Below, in pieces: positions 8,100 to 14,871 of a stretch of 51,036 nucleotides of DNA. The stretch spans positions 1-51,036 of the forward strand of contig VAWI01000019.1 in the NCBI GenBank assembly GCA_005884005.1, written 5' to 3'. Origin of the DNA: Actinomycetota bacterium (GTDB lineage: Bacteria; Actinomycetota; Thermoleophilia; Gaiellales; Gaiellaceae). Each line of letters begins with the position of its first letter. Within the stretch, counting starts at the first letter, position 1. Both the position numbers and the translations under genes were made by a program. The notes under the pieces are model-generated. The model was not told where the DNA came from. It saw only the letters and a program-made list of their open reading frames with translations, and did not search any database.

Positions 8100-8977
8100 C
8101 AGCGCGCGCGAATGGCGAGGACGTCCGCGGCGAACCAGCGTCCACGGGCGCCGACGCCAGATCTGCGCACGCGCGCGGGGCCGGTATACCAGGCGGCGAG
8201 CGCCTTGCGAGTGTCGCCGAAGCTCTGCAGGAGATGACGGAGGAAGAGCAAGCCGACTCGTACCTGACCCTCGACGTTCCGCGGGTAGCGGCGATCGGCG
8301 AGAACGTGCTCGACGTAGTGCCACGTTGCCGGCTGAATTTGGAACACGCCCCATGCGCCTGTGCTCGAGACCACGCCTGGCTGGTGGCCGGATTCCATCC
8401 AGGCGAGCGCACATGCAAGTCGGCTGTCGACGCCGTAGTGGCGGGACCAGCGGTCGATCTGTCCGCGCACGTCGGCTTGAACACCCAAACGGAAGAGCCG
8501 ACCGCGTGTTCGGTGCAGGACGGCGAGCGTCTGAGGGCCGACGACGCCGTCGGCCTTCAGACCTGTGCCCTTCTGCATCCCAAAGACGGCCGCCTGGGTG
8601 ACTGGTCCGAAGATGCCGTCGATCGAGACGAAGATGCCGCTCCGGCGCAGAAGAAACTGCAACTCGGCGACGTCCCAGCCGCGCCGGCCGCGGCCCAGCT
8701 GTCGGTCACCGAGCTCGTGCCGGGCCCAGCGTCCGAGCTTCCGCCGGGTGCGAGGGCCGGCGACCCCGTCCGGCGCCAAGTGGTGGCGGCGTTGGAAGTG
8801 CCTGGTCGCACGCCGGGTCTCCAGGCCCGCGATTCCGTCGAACGGTCCTGCGTAATAACCGCGCTGGAAGAGCACGAGCTGCAGCGCAGCCACCCTCGGC
8901 GAAGCAGACCGCGCCGGCGAAGCGGCGGCAAGCGACGTGGCGGCGAGCAGCGCCAGGGTGCAGGCGCGACGACGCAT
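8096..8977 (-). CDS. Secreted lytic transglycosylase with two peptidoglycan-binding domains
   Basis: A 293-aa cell-wall enzyme. It has a signal peptide (residues 1-24, cleavage near ARSAS), two PG_binding_1 repeats (about 28-85 and 100-155; FDGIAGLETR and DGIFGPVTQ are the repeat cores), then an SLT-type lysozyme-like domain from about 165. The catalytic Glu is in ALAWMESGH, followed by the family's STGAWGVFQI. It would cleave the glycan strand of peptidoglycan outside the cell. It converges on the SARP gene with a four-base overlap. Confidence 0.88.
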   Translation of the reverse strand: MRRRACTLALLAATSLAAASPARSASPRVAALQLVLFQRGYYAGPFDGIAGLETRRATRHFQRRHHLAPDGVAGPRTRRKLGRWARHELGDRQLGRGRRGWDVAELQFLLRRSGIFVSIDGIFGPVTQAAVFGMQKGTGLKADGVVGPQTLAVLHRTRGRLFRLGVQADVRGQIDRWSRHYGVDSRLACALAWMESGHQPGVVSSTGAWGVFQIQPATWHYVEHVLADRRYPRNVEGQVRVGLLFLRHLLQSFGDTRKALAAWYTGPARVRRSGVGARGRWFAADVLAIRARC

Positions 8978-9075
8978 GAGACGGACCCCGTTCCAGGCGG
9001 ATCCCCGGTTTCCTGCCGACGCGGATCCCCCCCAGTAGTCGCTGCGATCTCAAGTAACTTCTTCCGCACGCAGAC

Positions 9076-9082
9076 GAGGAGG
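9076..9082 (+). promoter_or_regulatory. Ribosome binding site fixing a non-standard start
   Basis: A strong GAGGAGG lies four bases before the GTA codon at 9087, where the family's initial Met is expected. No ATG, GTG or TTG occurs in this frame between here and 9282. Confidence 0.6.
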
Positions 9083-9086
9083 TCAC

Positions 9087-9635
9087 GTAAAGATCGCCGT
9101 CATCGGTAGGGGCAACGTCGGCGGCGGGCTCGCCGATCGGTGGGAGAAGGCGGGGCACACCGTCACACGACTCGGCCACGAGGGCGGTGACGCGTCGGAG
9201 GCGGACGCGGTCCTCGTTGCCGTCCCGTCAGCTCAGATTACGGACGCGCTCGGAAAAGTCAGCGGGCTGGAGGGCAAGGTCGTGATCGATGCGACCAACG
9301 CCTTCGGCGACCGAAATGAGGAGTTCGAGTCGCTCGCCCACGAGGTCAAGTCGATCGTCGGTGGCCCGGTCGCGAAATCGTTCAACGCGAACTTCGCCAA
9401 TCAGTACGACGCCATCGACGACCAGCGGGTGCGGCCGAGCAACCTGTACGCCGCCGAGGACGAGGCCCGCGAGGTGACCGAGCAGCTGATCAGAGATGCC
9501 GGCTACGAACCCGTGTCGGCCGGGGGGCTCGAAAATGCCCGGGCCTTGGAAGACCACCTCGGGCTGATGATGCTGATCAACCGGGGCGGGTTGGGGCCCT
9601 TCTTGTATCGGTACGCGAAGGCGGGCGAGTTGTAG
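9087..9635 (+). CDS. NADPH-dependent F420 reductase-like oxidoreductase
   Basis: A 182-aa Rossmann protein of the NADP/F420-dependent reductase (NpdG-like) group. Residues 2-12 read [12 protein letters not shown], the dinucleotide-binding loop. [17 protein letters not shown] and [10 protein letters not shown] are the next family blocks. The natural first residue falls on a GTA codon, which is not a normal start; the first standard start (GTG 9282) would remove the whole nucleotide-binding loop. A strong Shine-Dalgarno at 9076-9082 supports initiation at GTA, or a base error for GTG. The substrate is unknown. The next gene starts 10 bp downstream. Confidence 0.8.
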   Translation, partial: VKIAVIGRGNVGGGLADRWEKAGHTVTRLGHEGGDASEADAVLVAVPSAQITDALGKVSGLEGKVVIDATNAFGDRNEEFESLAHEVKSIVGGPVAKSFNANFANQYDAIDDQRVRPSNLYAAEDEAREVTEQLIRDAGYEPVSAGGLENARALEDHLGLMMLINRGGLGPFLYRYAKAGEL

Positions 9636-9645
9636 GATCCGCGCG

Positions 9646-10059
9646 GTGCCTGGACCGAGTACCGAGCTGATCCGACGCGTTCCGCTCTTCGCGGACGCCG
9701 ACGACGCCTTCCTCCAGCGACTGGCCGACGAGTTCATCGAGCGCACCTACGCGCCCGGCGAGACAATCACTGTGGAGGGCGAGGCCGGCCGGACGTTCGT
9801 CGTGATCGAGAGCGGCGACGTGACGGTGACGGTTCACGGACGAGAGGTCGGCAAGCTCGGCCCCGGTGACGCGTTCGGAGAGATGGCCCTGATCGACAAA
9901 TCCGCGCGCACGGCGACCGTGAAGGCCGATACCGAGGTGCACGGCTATCAGCTGCCCGTGTGGAGCTTCCGGCCGCTCGTGGAGAGCCACCCTGAGATGG
10001 CGTGGGCGCTGATGGAGGCGCTCGCCCAACGGGTGCGGGTCGCCGAGTCGCGCACGTAG
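9646..10059 (+). CDS. Stand-alone cyclic-nucleotide-binding domain protein
   Basis: A 137-aa protein that is almost only a CRP/PKA-type cNMP-binding domain. The phosphate cassette FGEMALIDKSARTATV is intact with its Glu and Arg. There is no helix-turn-helix and no membrane segment, so it is not a CRP-like transcription factor; it may act by binding a partner. It starts with GTG 10 bp after the reductase gene and is followed nine bases later by a DUF2277 gene, so the three probably form one transcript. Confidence 0.86.
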   Translation: MPGPSTELIRRVPLFADADDAFLQRLADEFIERTYAPGETITVEGEAGRTFVVIESGDVTVTVHGREVGKLGPGDAFGEMALIDKSARTATVKADTEVHGYQLPVWSFRPLVESHPEMAWALMEALAQRVRVAESRT

Positions 10060-10068
10060 GCTTCCGGC

Positions 10069-10341
10069 ATGTGCCGAAACATCCACACGCTCTTCAACTT
10101 CGAGCCTGCAGCGACCGACGACGAGGTTCGCGACGCGGCGCTGCAGTACGTCCGCAAGATCAGCGGTTTCACGAAGCCCTCTCAGGCGAACGAGCAAGCG
10201 TTCGCGCGCGCGGTCGACGATGTCGCCTCGGCGACGGAGCGCCTGCTCGACCAGCTCGTCACCTCGGCTGCCCCAAAGGATCGGGAAGTCGAGGCCGAGC
10301 GCCGCAGGGAGCGCGCCGCCAAGCGGTTCGCGACGGTCTAG
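10069..10341 (+). CDS. DUF2277 family protein
   Basis: A 90-aa protein of the DUF2277 family, recognised from the invariant start MCRNIHTLFNFEPAATDDEV and the block ALQYVRKISGFTKPS. It is small, charged and soluble; the function is unknown. It is last in a likely three-gene plus-strand unit and overlaps the end of the convergent cold-shock operon by four bases. Confidence 0.88.
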   Translation: MCRNIHTLFNFEPAATDDEVRDAALQYVRKISGFTKPSQANEQAFARAVDDVASATERLLDQLVTSAAPKDREVEAERRRERAAKRFATV

Positions 10342-10562
10342 CCGGACTGCTGCGAGTCGTGCTTTGAGGCGTACGACTGTTCCCAGCCGACGTTGATCAG
10401 CATCGCGCCGACTTCGCGCACGGCCAGGGCCATTTCGAGGCCGATCTCCCGGATCGCCTCGGTCTCCCGAGCCGTGGACGGGTTCTCTCTCAGCGTCTGA
10501 AGCAGGGTTTCGAGCCGTTCGATCTCGGCGTAGTTCTTCTGCTCGGGGCCGTTATTCGCCAT
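10338..10562 (-). CDS. Small helical protein, last gene of cold-shock operon
   Basis: A 74-aa soluble, mostly helical protein with no domain I recognise; it reads as two amphipathic helices (ERLETLLQTLRENP and REIGLEMALAVREVG). I chose ATG at 10562 (MANNGPEQ), which overlaps the end of the upstream gene by 11 bases, an arrangement that suggests translational coupling. It is the fourth gene of the unit beginning with the CspA-like gene, so a role in cold or RNA stress is inferred only from position. Confidence 0.62.
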   Translation of the reverse strand: MANNGPEQKNYAEIERLETLLQTLRENPSTARETEAIREIGLEMALAVREVGAMLINVGWEQSYASKHDSQQSG

Positions 10563-10755
10563 TGGGCTCTGGCTCGCTGGGCTCGGCGTCGCTGGGCCCA
10601 ACCTCGCTGGGCTCGCCGTCGCTGGACTCGAACTCCCCGGCTGCTTTTTCCGCTCGCGCTGCCTGCTTCTTCAACCGCTTGAGCGTCCGTTTTTCCTCGA
10701 CCGCCCGTTCGCGGTTCCGCTTCGCCATCGTCTGCTGCTTCTTCGCGGAGCTCAT
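10552..10755 (-). CDS. Small lysine-rich protein with acidic repeat tail
   Basis: A 67-aa protein with a very basic N-terminal half (MSSAKKQQTMAKRNRE, then KRTLKRLKKQ) and an acidic tail built of Glu-Pro-Ser repeats. Proteins with this basic half occur in actinobacteria near cold-shock genes; the function is unknown, but the charge pattern suits RNA or ribosome binding. Its start overlaps the stop of the cold-shock-like gene as ATGA, and its end overlaps the next gene by 11 bases. The tail is encoded by a 30-bp tandem repeat. Confidence 0.68.
   Translation of the reverse strand: MSSAKKQQTMAKRNRERAVEEKRTLKRLKKQAARAEKAAGEFESSDGEPSEVGPSDAEPSEPEPNGE
10573..10632. repeat. 30-bp tandem repeat, two units, in coding DNA
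   Basis: The units 10573-10602 and 10603-10632 share their first 23 bases except one. They encode, on the minus strand, the acidic Pro-Ser-Glu tail of the small lysine-rich protein. The unit keeps the frame, so copy-number change would only lengthen or shorten the tail. Confidence 0.6.
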
Positions 10756-11003
10756 CGGCGACCACCCCGACCTCGCATTCGGGCCCGGCGCGGGGCTGCC
10801 TCGTCCACGAGGACGACGTTCTCCGCCTGGCGGTCGCCCCCGTTCTCGGCGATCTCGAAGCTGACGGCCAGATGGGCGCAGCGGCCTTCCGGCCGTTTCC
10901 CTCCGGCGAAGCCGTCGCCAAGGACCGAGAGCCGCTCCCCCTCGTCGGTGAGGATGAATCCGAGGTCCTTGACCTCGTTGAACCAGAGCATCTTGCCGCG
11001 CAT
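10752..11003 (-). CDS. Divergent cold-shock-domain-like protein
   Basis: An 83-aa protein related to CspA but degenerate. It starts RGKMLWFNEVKDLGFILTDEG, matching the KWFN and GFI parts of the cold-shock fold, but RNP2 (DLFVHH in CspA) is replaced by ERLSVLGDGF and the C-terminus has a basic RRARMRGRGGRR tail. RNA binding is therefore plausible but altered. A Shine-Dalgarno AAAGGA precedes the ATG. It lies 63 bp after the true CspA gene, beyond a strong hairpin, and is coupled by ATGA to the next gene. Confidence 0.75.
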   Translation of the reverse strand: MRGKMLWFNEVKDLGFILTDEGERLSVLGDGFAGGKRPEGRCAHLAVSFEIAENGGDRQAENVVLVDEAAPRRARMRGRGGRR

Positions 11004-11029
11004 AGGCGGTCCTTTCGACGTCGTGAGAC

Positions 11030-11057
11030 GGCGCGCGCCGGCTTCCCGGCGCGCGCC
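11030..11057 (-). terminator. GC-rich hairpin within the cold-shock operon
   Basis: A perfect 12-bp stem (11030-11041 with 11046-11057) with a four-base loop lies between the CspA gene and the cold-shock-like gene. No T run follows on the minus strand, so it is more likely an attenuator or mRNA-stabilising stem giving more cspA than downstream message. Confidence 0.5.
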
Positions 11058-11066
11058 TGATCCCTG

Positions 11067-11276
11067 TTACGCGTTCAGCTGAACGACGTTCTTCGCCTCG
11101 GGGCCCTTCTCGCCCTCGGCGGCGTCGAACTCGACTTTCGCGCCCTCGCTCAGGGACTTGAAGCCGTCGCCCGCGATCGACGTGTGGTGGACAAACAAAT
11201 CCTTGCCCTCGTCCTCGGGGGAGATGAACCCATACCCCTTGGAATCGTTGAACCACTTAACTGTTCCGGTCGCCAT
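11067..11276 (-). CDS. cspA: Cold-shock protein CspA family
   Basis: A 69-aa canonical cold-shock protein, an RNA chaperone that melts mRNA structure. RNP1 (KGYGFI) and RNP2 (DLFVHH) are intact, and the family start [13 protein letters not shown] and end PEAKNVVQL are clear. I chose ATG at 11276 because an AAGGAGGTG Shine-Dalgarno lies eight bases upstream after a T-rich spacer. It is the first gene of a four-gene minus-strand operon. The upstream gap to 11398 (122 bp) probably holds the promoter and leader, but I see no clear cold-box sequence. Confidence 0.93.
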   Translation of the reverse strand: MATGTVKWFNDSKGYGFISPEDEGKDLFVHHTSIAGDGFKSLSEGAKVEFDAAEGEKGPEAKNVVQLNA

Positions 11277-11398
11277 AAAAAAACACCTCCTTCTACCTTT
11301 CGTGAACGGTAGATGGGAGGCGTTCTTGCCGGCCAGTACTCGCTCTGTGGTCAACTCAGGGTAGCAGCCCTACTGGTTTGCAGGAGTTTCTCACCTGG

Positions 11399-11794
11399 CT
11401 ACGCCGGAACGGCAACGGCCTCGACCTCGACCATCACCTCCGGCCGGAAGAGTCCGCTCACCTGGACGAGCGTGCTGGCGGGCGGCCGGTCCGTGTCGAC
11501 GTACTCGTCACGGATCGCCCGGACGGACGTGATTTGGCTCACGTCGGTGAGGAAATAGTTCAGCTTGACGACGTCGCTCCAGACGGCGTCCGCGGCTTCG
11601 AGAGCGCGGGTCAGGTTCTGGAACACCTGCCGCGTCTGGGCCTCGAAGTCCCCTTCGCCGACGAGTTGGCCGTCGCTGTCGAGCGGGACCTGGCCCGAGA
11701 TGTAGACGATCCGAGTGGCCGGCGAATCGACGACGTGGCTGTAGCCGAACGGCGGCGGCATCGTGTCGGGGGAGAGAAAGCGTTTCCCGGGCAT
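11399..11794 (-). CDS. RidA/YjgF family protein
   Basis: A 131-aa protein of the RidA (reactive intermediate deaminase, YjgF/YER057c/UK114) superfamily. It shows the family order YISGQVPLDSDGQLVGEGDF, QTRQVFQNL, VKLNYFLTDV and a C-terminal VEVEAVAV. In the last block the catalytic Arg usual in true RidA proteins is not obvious, so it may belong to a subgroup with different chemistry. Trimeric and cytoplasmic by family. It stands alone upstream of the cold-shock operon on the same strand. Confidence 0.85.
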   Translation of the reverse strand: MPGKRFLSPDTMPPPFGYSHVVDSPATRIVYISGQVPLDSDGQLVGEGDFEAQTRQVFQNLTRALEAADAVWSDVVKLNYFLTDVSQITSVRAIRDEYVDTDRPPASTLVQVSGLFRPEVMVEVEAVAVPA

Positions 11795-11864
11795 GCCCGG
11801 ATGCTAGTCAGCGGTCACCTGGATCGAAGGCCCGCCGATGCGGGCCCTCGATAGGTAGGTCGGT

Positions 11865-12074
11865 CTAGGCCGCAGCCCGGGCGCGCCGGAGCTCGAAGCG
11901 CTCGATGCGGCTGCCGCGGCTGACAGTTCGCTCCACGCCGGTATAGGCGGGATGGCACTGCGAGCAGACCTCGACCTGGATCGAGGGCCGCGTCGAGCGC
12001 GTCTCGAACGTCGTGCCACAGTTGGTGCAGCTGACGGCGGTCGCCGTCAGCTCGGGATGGATTCCGGTCTTCAT
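11865..12074 (-). CDS. rpmE: 50S ribosomal protein L31, zinc type
   Basis: A 69-aa L31. The start MKTGIHPEL, the CTNC pair at about residues 16-19, the VCSQCHPAYTG block with the second Cys pair, and the RIERFELRR end are the full zinc-containing form. It is part of the large ribosomal subunit. It lies 13 bp after the sigma-factor gene on the same strand, so the two may be co-transcribed. Confidence 0.92.
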   Translation of the reverse strand: MKTGIHPELTATAVSCTNCGTTFETRSTRPSIQVEVCSQCHPAYTGVERTVSRGSRIERFELRRARAAA

Positions 12075-12087
12075 CGCTTCCTTTCTC

Positions 12088-13053
12088 TTAAGCGGCGAGT
12101 GGCAACTCGTCGTCGTTCTCGTCCTTCGGTTCCAGAGAGCCGAGTGAGTCGGTGAGCCTCGCCAACGCCTGAGTCTCGAGCTGGCGAACCCGCTCGCGGG
12201 TCAGCTCGAGCTCGGTGCCGATCGCCTCCAGCGACTGCGGGTCGCCGTCGATGCCGAAGCGGAGCTCGAGAATCCGGCGCTCGCGGTCCGGAAGGTCGGC
12301 GAGTGCCTCGCGCACCGCGCGGGCGCGTAGGGCGTCCTCGGCCAGCTCCTCCGGGCTCATCGCGTTCTCGTCGGCGAAGAGGTCTCCGAACTCGTTTCCG
12401 TCGTCGTCGCCGACCGGCGAATTGAGCGAAGCGCGTGCCTCGGGAACCGAGAGAGCCTCCCCGACATGCTGTAGCTTCAGGCCGCTCGCCTTCGCGAGCT
12501 CCTCATGCGTCGGGGGCCGGCCGAGCTCGGTCTCGAGCTTCCGCGCGTGCCTGTTCAACGTCTGCCGTCGCTCGTGCACGTGCGTCGGCACCCGGATCGT
12601 CCGCGCCTGCCCGGCGACCGATCGCTGGACAGCCTGGCGGATCCACCAGGTCGCGTAGGTCGAGAACTTGAAGCCCTTTCGCCAGTCGAACTTCTCGACC
12701 GCGCGGTTAAGCCCGATCACGCCGTCCTGGATCAGATCGCCGAACGGAACGCCGTGCCCGCGGTAGCGCTTCGCGACGTGGACGACCAGGCGGAGGTTGG
12801 AGTTGATCATCCGCTCCTTGGCAGCTCGGTCGCCGCGCTCGACGCGCTTCGCGAGCGCGACCTCTTCCGCCGCCGTCAGCAGCGGGTAGCGGCCGATCTC
12901 GTTCAGGAACAGCTCGAGCGAGTCCGCCGAGGCGGGCAGAGCCTCGGCCTCGAACGGGCGGTCGTCGGCTGTCTCGATCTCCTCTTCGGAGGCCTCGAGC
13001 AGGGTCTGGATTTCAGGGTTCTGCAAGGTGGTGCTGATAGTGGTTCCTTTCAT
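12088..13053 (-). CDS. RNA polymerase sigma-70 factor, primary type
   Basis: A 321-aa group 1/2 sigma factor. Region 1.2 begins at about residue 45 (SLELFLNEIGRYPLLTAAEE); region 2 has RLVVHVAKRYRGHGVPFGDL and the core-binding/-10 segment KFSTYATWWIRQAVQR; region 3 has RPPTHEELA; region 4 has DRERRILELRFG and the -35 helix TRERVRQLE. There is no region 1.1 and no long non-conserved insert, so it resembles short SigA/HrdB paralogs. I chose ATG at 13053 because conserved sequence begins soon after; upstream frame is non-coding in character. No clear Shine-Dalgarno. Confidence 0.9.
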   Translation of the reverse strand: MKGTTISTTLQNPEIQTLLEASEEEIETADDRPFEAEALPASADSLELFLNEIGRYPLLTAAEEVALAKRVERGDRAAKERMINSNLRLVVHVAKRYRGHGVPFGDLIQDGVIGLNRAVEKFDWRKGFKFSTYATWWIRQAVQRSVAGQARTIRVPTHVHERRQTLNRHARKLETELGRPPTHEELAKASGLKLQHVGEALSVPEARASLNSPVGDDDGNEFGDLFADENAMSPEELAEDALRARAVREALADLPDRERRILELRFGIDGDPQSLEAIGTELELTRERVRQLETQALARLTDSLGSLEPKDENDDELPLAA

Positions 13054-13260
13054 TCGTCGGGATGGACGGAGCGGCTTCTTCGCCGAGGGGGAGAGGCGCA
13101 GAACGGCCGCTCGCGTCCTCTTAATAGAACGACCGGAGTGGGCTTGGCATTTCCAACGATCGGCCCTTAACGGAACTTTTGCAACGAGCTCTCCGGTAGC
13201 TGACAACTGAGGCGTAGCTTCCGAACGCCAAGCCGTCGGAAAGCTGGGAGGGCCGCCGTC

Positions 13261-14259
13261 ATGTCGAGGTTCCTGCCTGTCGGAAAGGGTGTGAAGGGAG
13301 CCGCCGGCTTCCTGCTCGCGGCGATACCGGCGCTCGGTGCCGTCCTGACCGGGCTCGCTATCACCGGAGGCCTGGTCGGACATATGGCGCGCGACCACCC
13401 GCTGGCGAGCTACGGCGCCTTCGGGCTCGCGGTGCTTGCGATCTTTGCCGGCGCGGTCGCCGCCTTTGCGTTCCGGGAGGGCTCGACCGAGGAGCAGGTG
13501 GCGATCTATGCGGGCCTCGGCCTGGTGGTCGCGAGTCTGCTGTTCGGCGTCTATGCGGGCGTCCAGACGTGGGGCGACCGGGCTCAACCCAGCATCACGC
13601 TGACGCCGAAGGCCGGTCACACGGTCGCAGTCACCGTTCGCGGTGTGGGCCTTCGCTCGAGCGACCACATCGTCGTGGAGGTCGAGCAGCTCGTGCGCGC
13701 TCCAAACGACGCAGGCCGGTTGACCTGGAAGGCCGGCGAGCCCCTCTACGGCGCTTCGCTCGGGCCCGACGGGGAGGGGAAGATCGCCTATACCGTCGAC
13801 ATCCCGCTCCCGGCAGGAGACTACGACGATCTCGGGGCTCGAGCCTGGGTCGGCGATGAGCCGAACGCGTGCTACGCCCACGGCAACACCACAGGGTGCG
13901 TCCGCGTCCATGTGCCACGTCCCCAAGAGCGGCCGCAGCTGGCGGTCTCGTGGGAGACGTTTGTCAGAGCGCCACGGCTCCTGATCCGCTTGACGGCGAA
14001 GAACCTGCCGCAGCGCCCTGCCAAGTCGATGACGCTTCGCGCTTTCGGAATCACGACCGACCACGTCCGTCGCGAGCTCGCCGAGTGGTCGCTCGCGCCG
14101 AACGCAGAGGGCGAGTTCGACCGCAGGCTCGCAGTCGTCGTCGGTCACGCATTCGCCGATGTCTGTGTCGTCGCGAGCACTTCGACTCGGGAGCCGGCAT
14201 GCCCCGCGCCCGTCGATGACGGGACTGTTTGGTCGCAGCTCGCGGTGCCCGCGGTCTGA
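13261..14259 (+). CDS. Membrane protein with extracytoplasmic C-terminal half, unknown
   Basis: A 332-aa protein I do not recognise. Residues about 15-40, 50-72 and 80-100 are hydrophobic helices; residues about 105-332 form a soluble, beta-rich region with two similar stretches (from QPSITLTPKAGHTVAV and from RPQLAVSWETFVRAPRLL) that may be two Ig-like modules. Cysteine pairs (CYAHGNTTGC, and CVVASTSTREPAC near the end) suggest disulfides outside the cell. It starts with ATG at 13261, divergent from the sigma factor over 207 bp. Confidence 0.75.
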   Translation: MSRFLPVGKGVKGAAGFLLAAIPALGAVLTGLAITGGLVGHMARDHPLASYGAFGLAVLAIFAGAVAAFAFREGSTEEQVAIYAGLGLVVASLLFGVYAGVQTWGDRAQPSITLTPKAGHTVAVTVRGVGLRSSDHIVVEVEQLVRAPNDAGRLTWKAGEPLYGASLGPDGEGKIAYTVDIPLPAGDYDDLGARAWVGDEPNACYAHGNTTGCVRVHVPRPQERPQLAVSWETFVRAPRLLIRLTAKNLPQRPAKSMTLRAFGITTDHVRRELAEWSLAPNAEGEFDRRLAVVVGHAFADVCVVASTSTREPACPAPVDDGTVWSQLAVPAV

Positions 14260-14289
14260 CCGGCGCCGCGACCGCGGCTCGATTGAGAG

Positions 14290-14305
14290 GTGACTGATCG
14301 GTCAC
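14290..14305. promoter_or_regulatory. 16-bp palindrome, possible TetR-type operator
   Basis: GTGACTGATCGGTCAC is a palindrome broken only at one symmetric pair. It lies in the gap before the acylphosphatase gene. TGACnGATCnGTCA-like sites are typical of TetR regulators, but no TetR gene is in this window. Confidence 0.35.
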
Positions 14306-14351
14306 ATGTGCAAAGGGGCGGCCGGCACGGCTGCTTGAGTTGACGTTTGCT

Positions 14352-14382
14352 CGAGGCGCCGCCGCAGGCCGGCGGCGCCTCG
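14352..14382 (+). terminator. 12-bp stem hairpin after membrane-protein gene
   Basis: The perfect arms 14352-14363 and 14371-14382 have a seven-base loop. The hairpin follows the plus-strand membrane-protein gene and precedes acylphosphatase; the next bases TTCTCG form only a weak T run. Confidence 0.55.
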
Positions 14383-14414
14383 TTCTCGAAGAAAGTTTCG
14401 TAGCCTCCGAGGCG

Positions 14415-14681
14415 ATGGTGCGTCGGCGGGTCGTCGTCCACGGCCGCGTTCAGGGCGTCGGGTTCCGGTTCTCACTCGCCCGGGCAGCTGACGCGCGCGG
14501 CGTCAGCGGCTGGGCGATCAACCGGCCGGATGGGACGCTCGAGGCGGTATTCGAGGGCGATCCGGACGCAGTGGAGTCGCTCGTCCGCTTGTGCCAGGAG
14601 GGCCCGCGCGGCGCCGAGGTCGACCGCGTCGAGGTCTTCGAGGAGGAACCGGAAGGGTTGTCGCGCTTCGACGCCCGGTAA
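14415..14681 (+). CDS. acyP: Acylphosphatase
   Basis: An 88-aa acylphosphatase, hydrolysing acyl phosphates. The substrate-binding loop GRVQGVGFR with its catalytic Arg, and the catalytic Asn in GWAINRPDGTLEAVFEG, are both present in normal positions. I chose ATG at 14415 because it starts directly before the first beta strand; an earlier start would extend back into the terminator hairpin. Single gene. Confidence 0.92.
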   Translation: MVRRRVVVHGRVQGVGFRFSLARAADARGVSGWAINRPDGTLEAVFEGDPDAVESLVRLCQEGPRGAEVDRVEVFEEEPEGLSRFDAR

Positions 14682-14722
14682 CCCCAGAGGAGAGCGCGTC
14701 CATAACGCGATGCCGACCCGAA

Positions 14723-14838
14723 CTAAGTAACAGTCTGTTACAAGGCCGAACTGCCGCGTCGTCTACGGAGAACGCGGAACATGGGATCTCGTCCCGCCCC
14801 CTGTGGCCGTGTCGAACTTAGTGACAGTCTGTTACTAA
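14723..14838. promoter_or_regulatory. Twin palindromic operators upstream of LuxR/TPR gene
   Basis: Two near-identical palindromes lie 94 bp apart: GTAACAGTCTGTTAC at 14727-14741 and GTGACAGTCTGTTAC at 14821-14835. The second extends to 10-bp arms (14818-14838) with one mismatch. The flanking bases are also repeated (AACTAA and AACTTA just before). The second site ends 33 bp before the TTG start of the regulator gene. The spacing would allow cooperative binding or looping. The binding protein is unknown: a TetR-type protein or the LuxR-type protein itself. Confidence 0.65.
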
Positions 14839-14871
14839 AGTCGGTCCAAGCCGCGTTACGGTTTCAGGACC

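Noticed and set aside
13054-14148. 365-residue N-terminal extension of the sigma factor
   Set aside because: Overlaps the membrane-protein gene on the other strand and has no conserved sequence; conserved sigma sequence begins after 13053.
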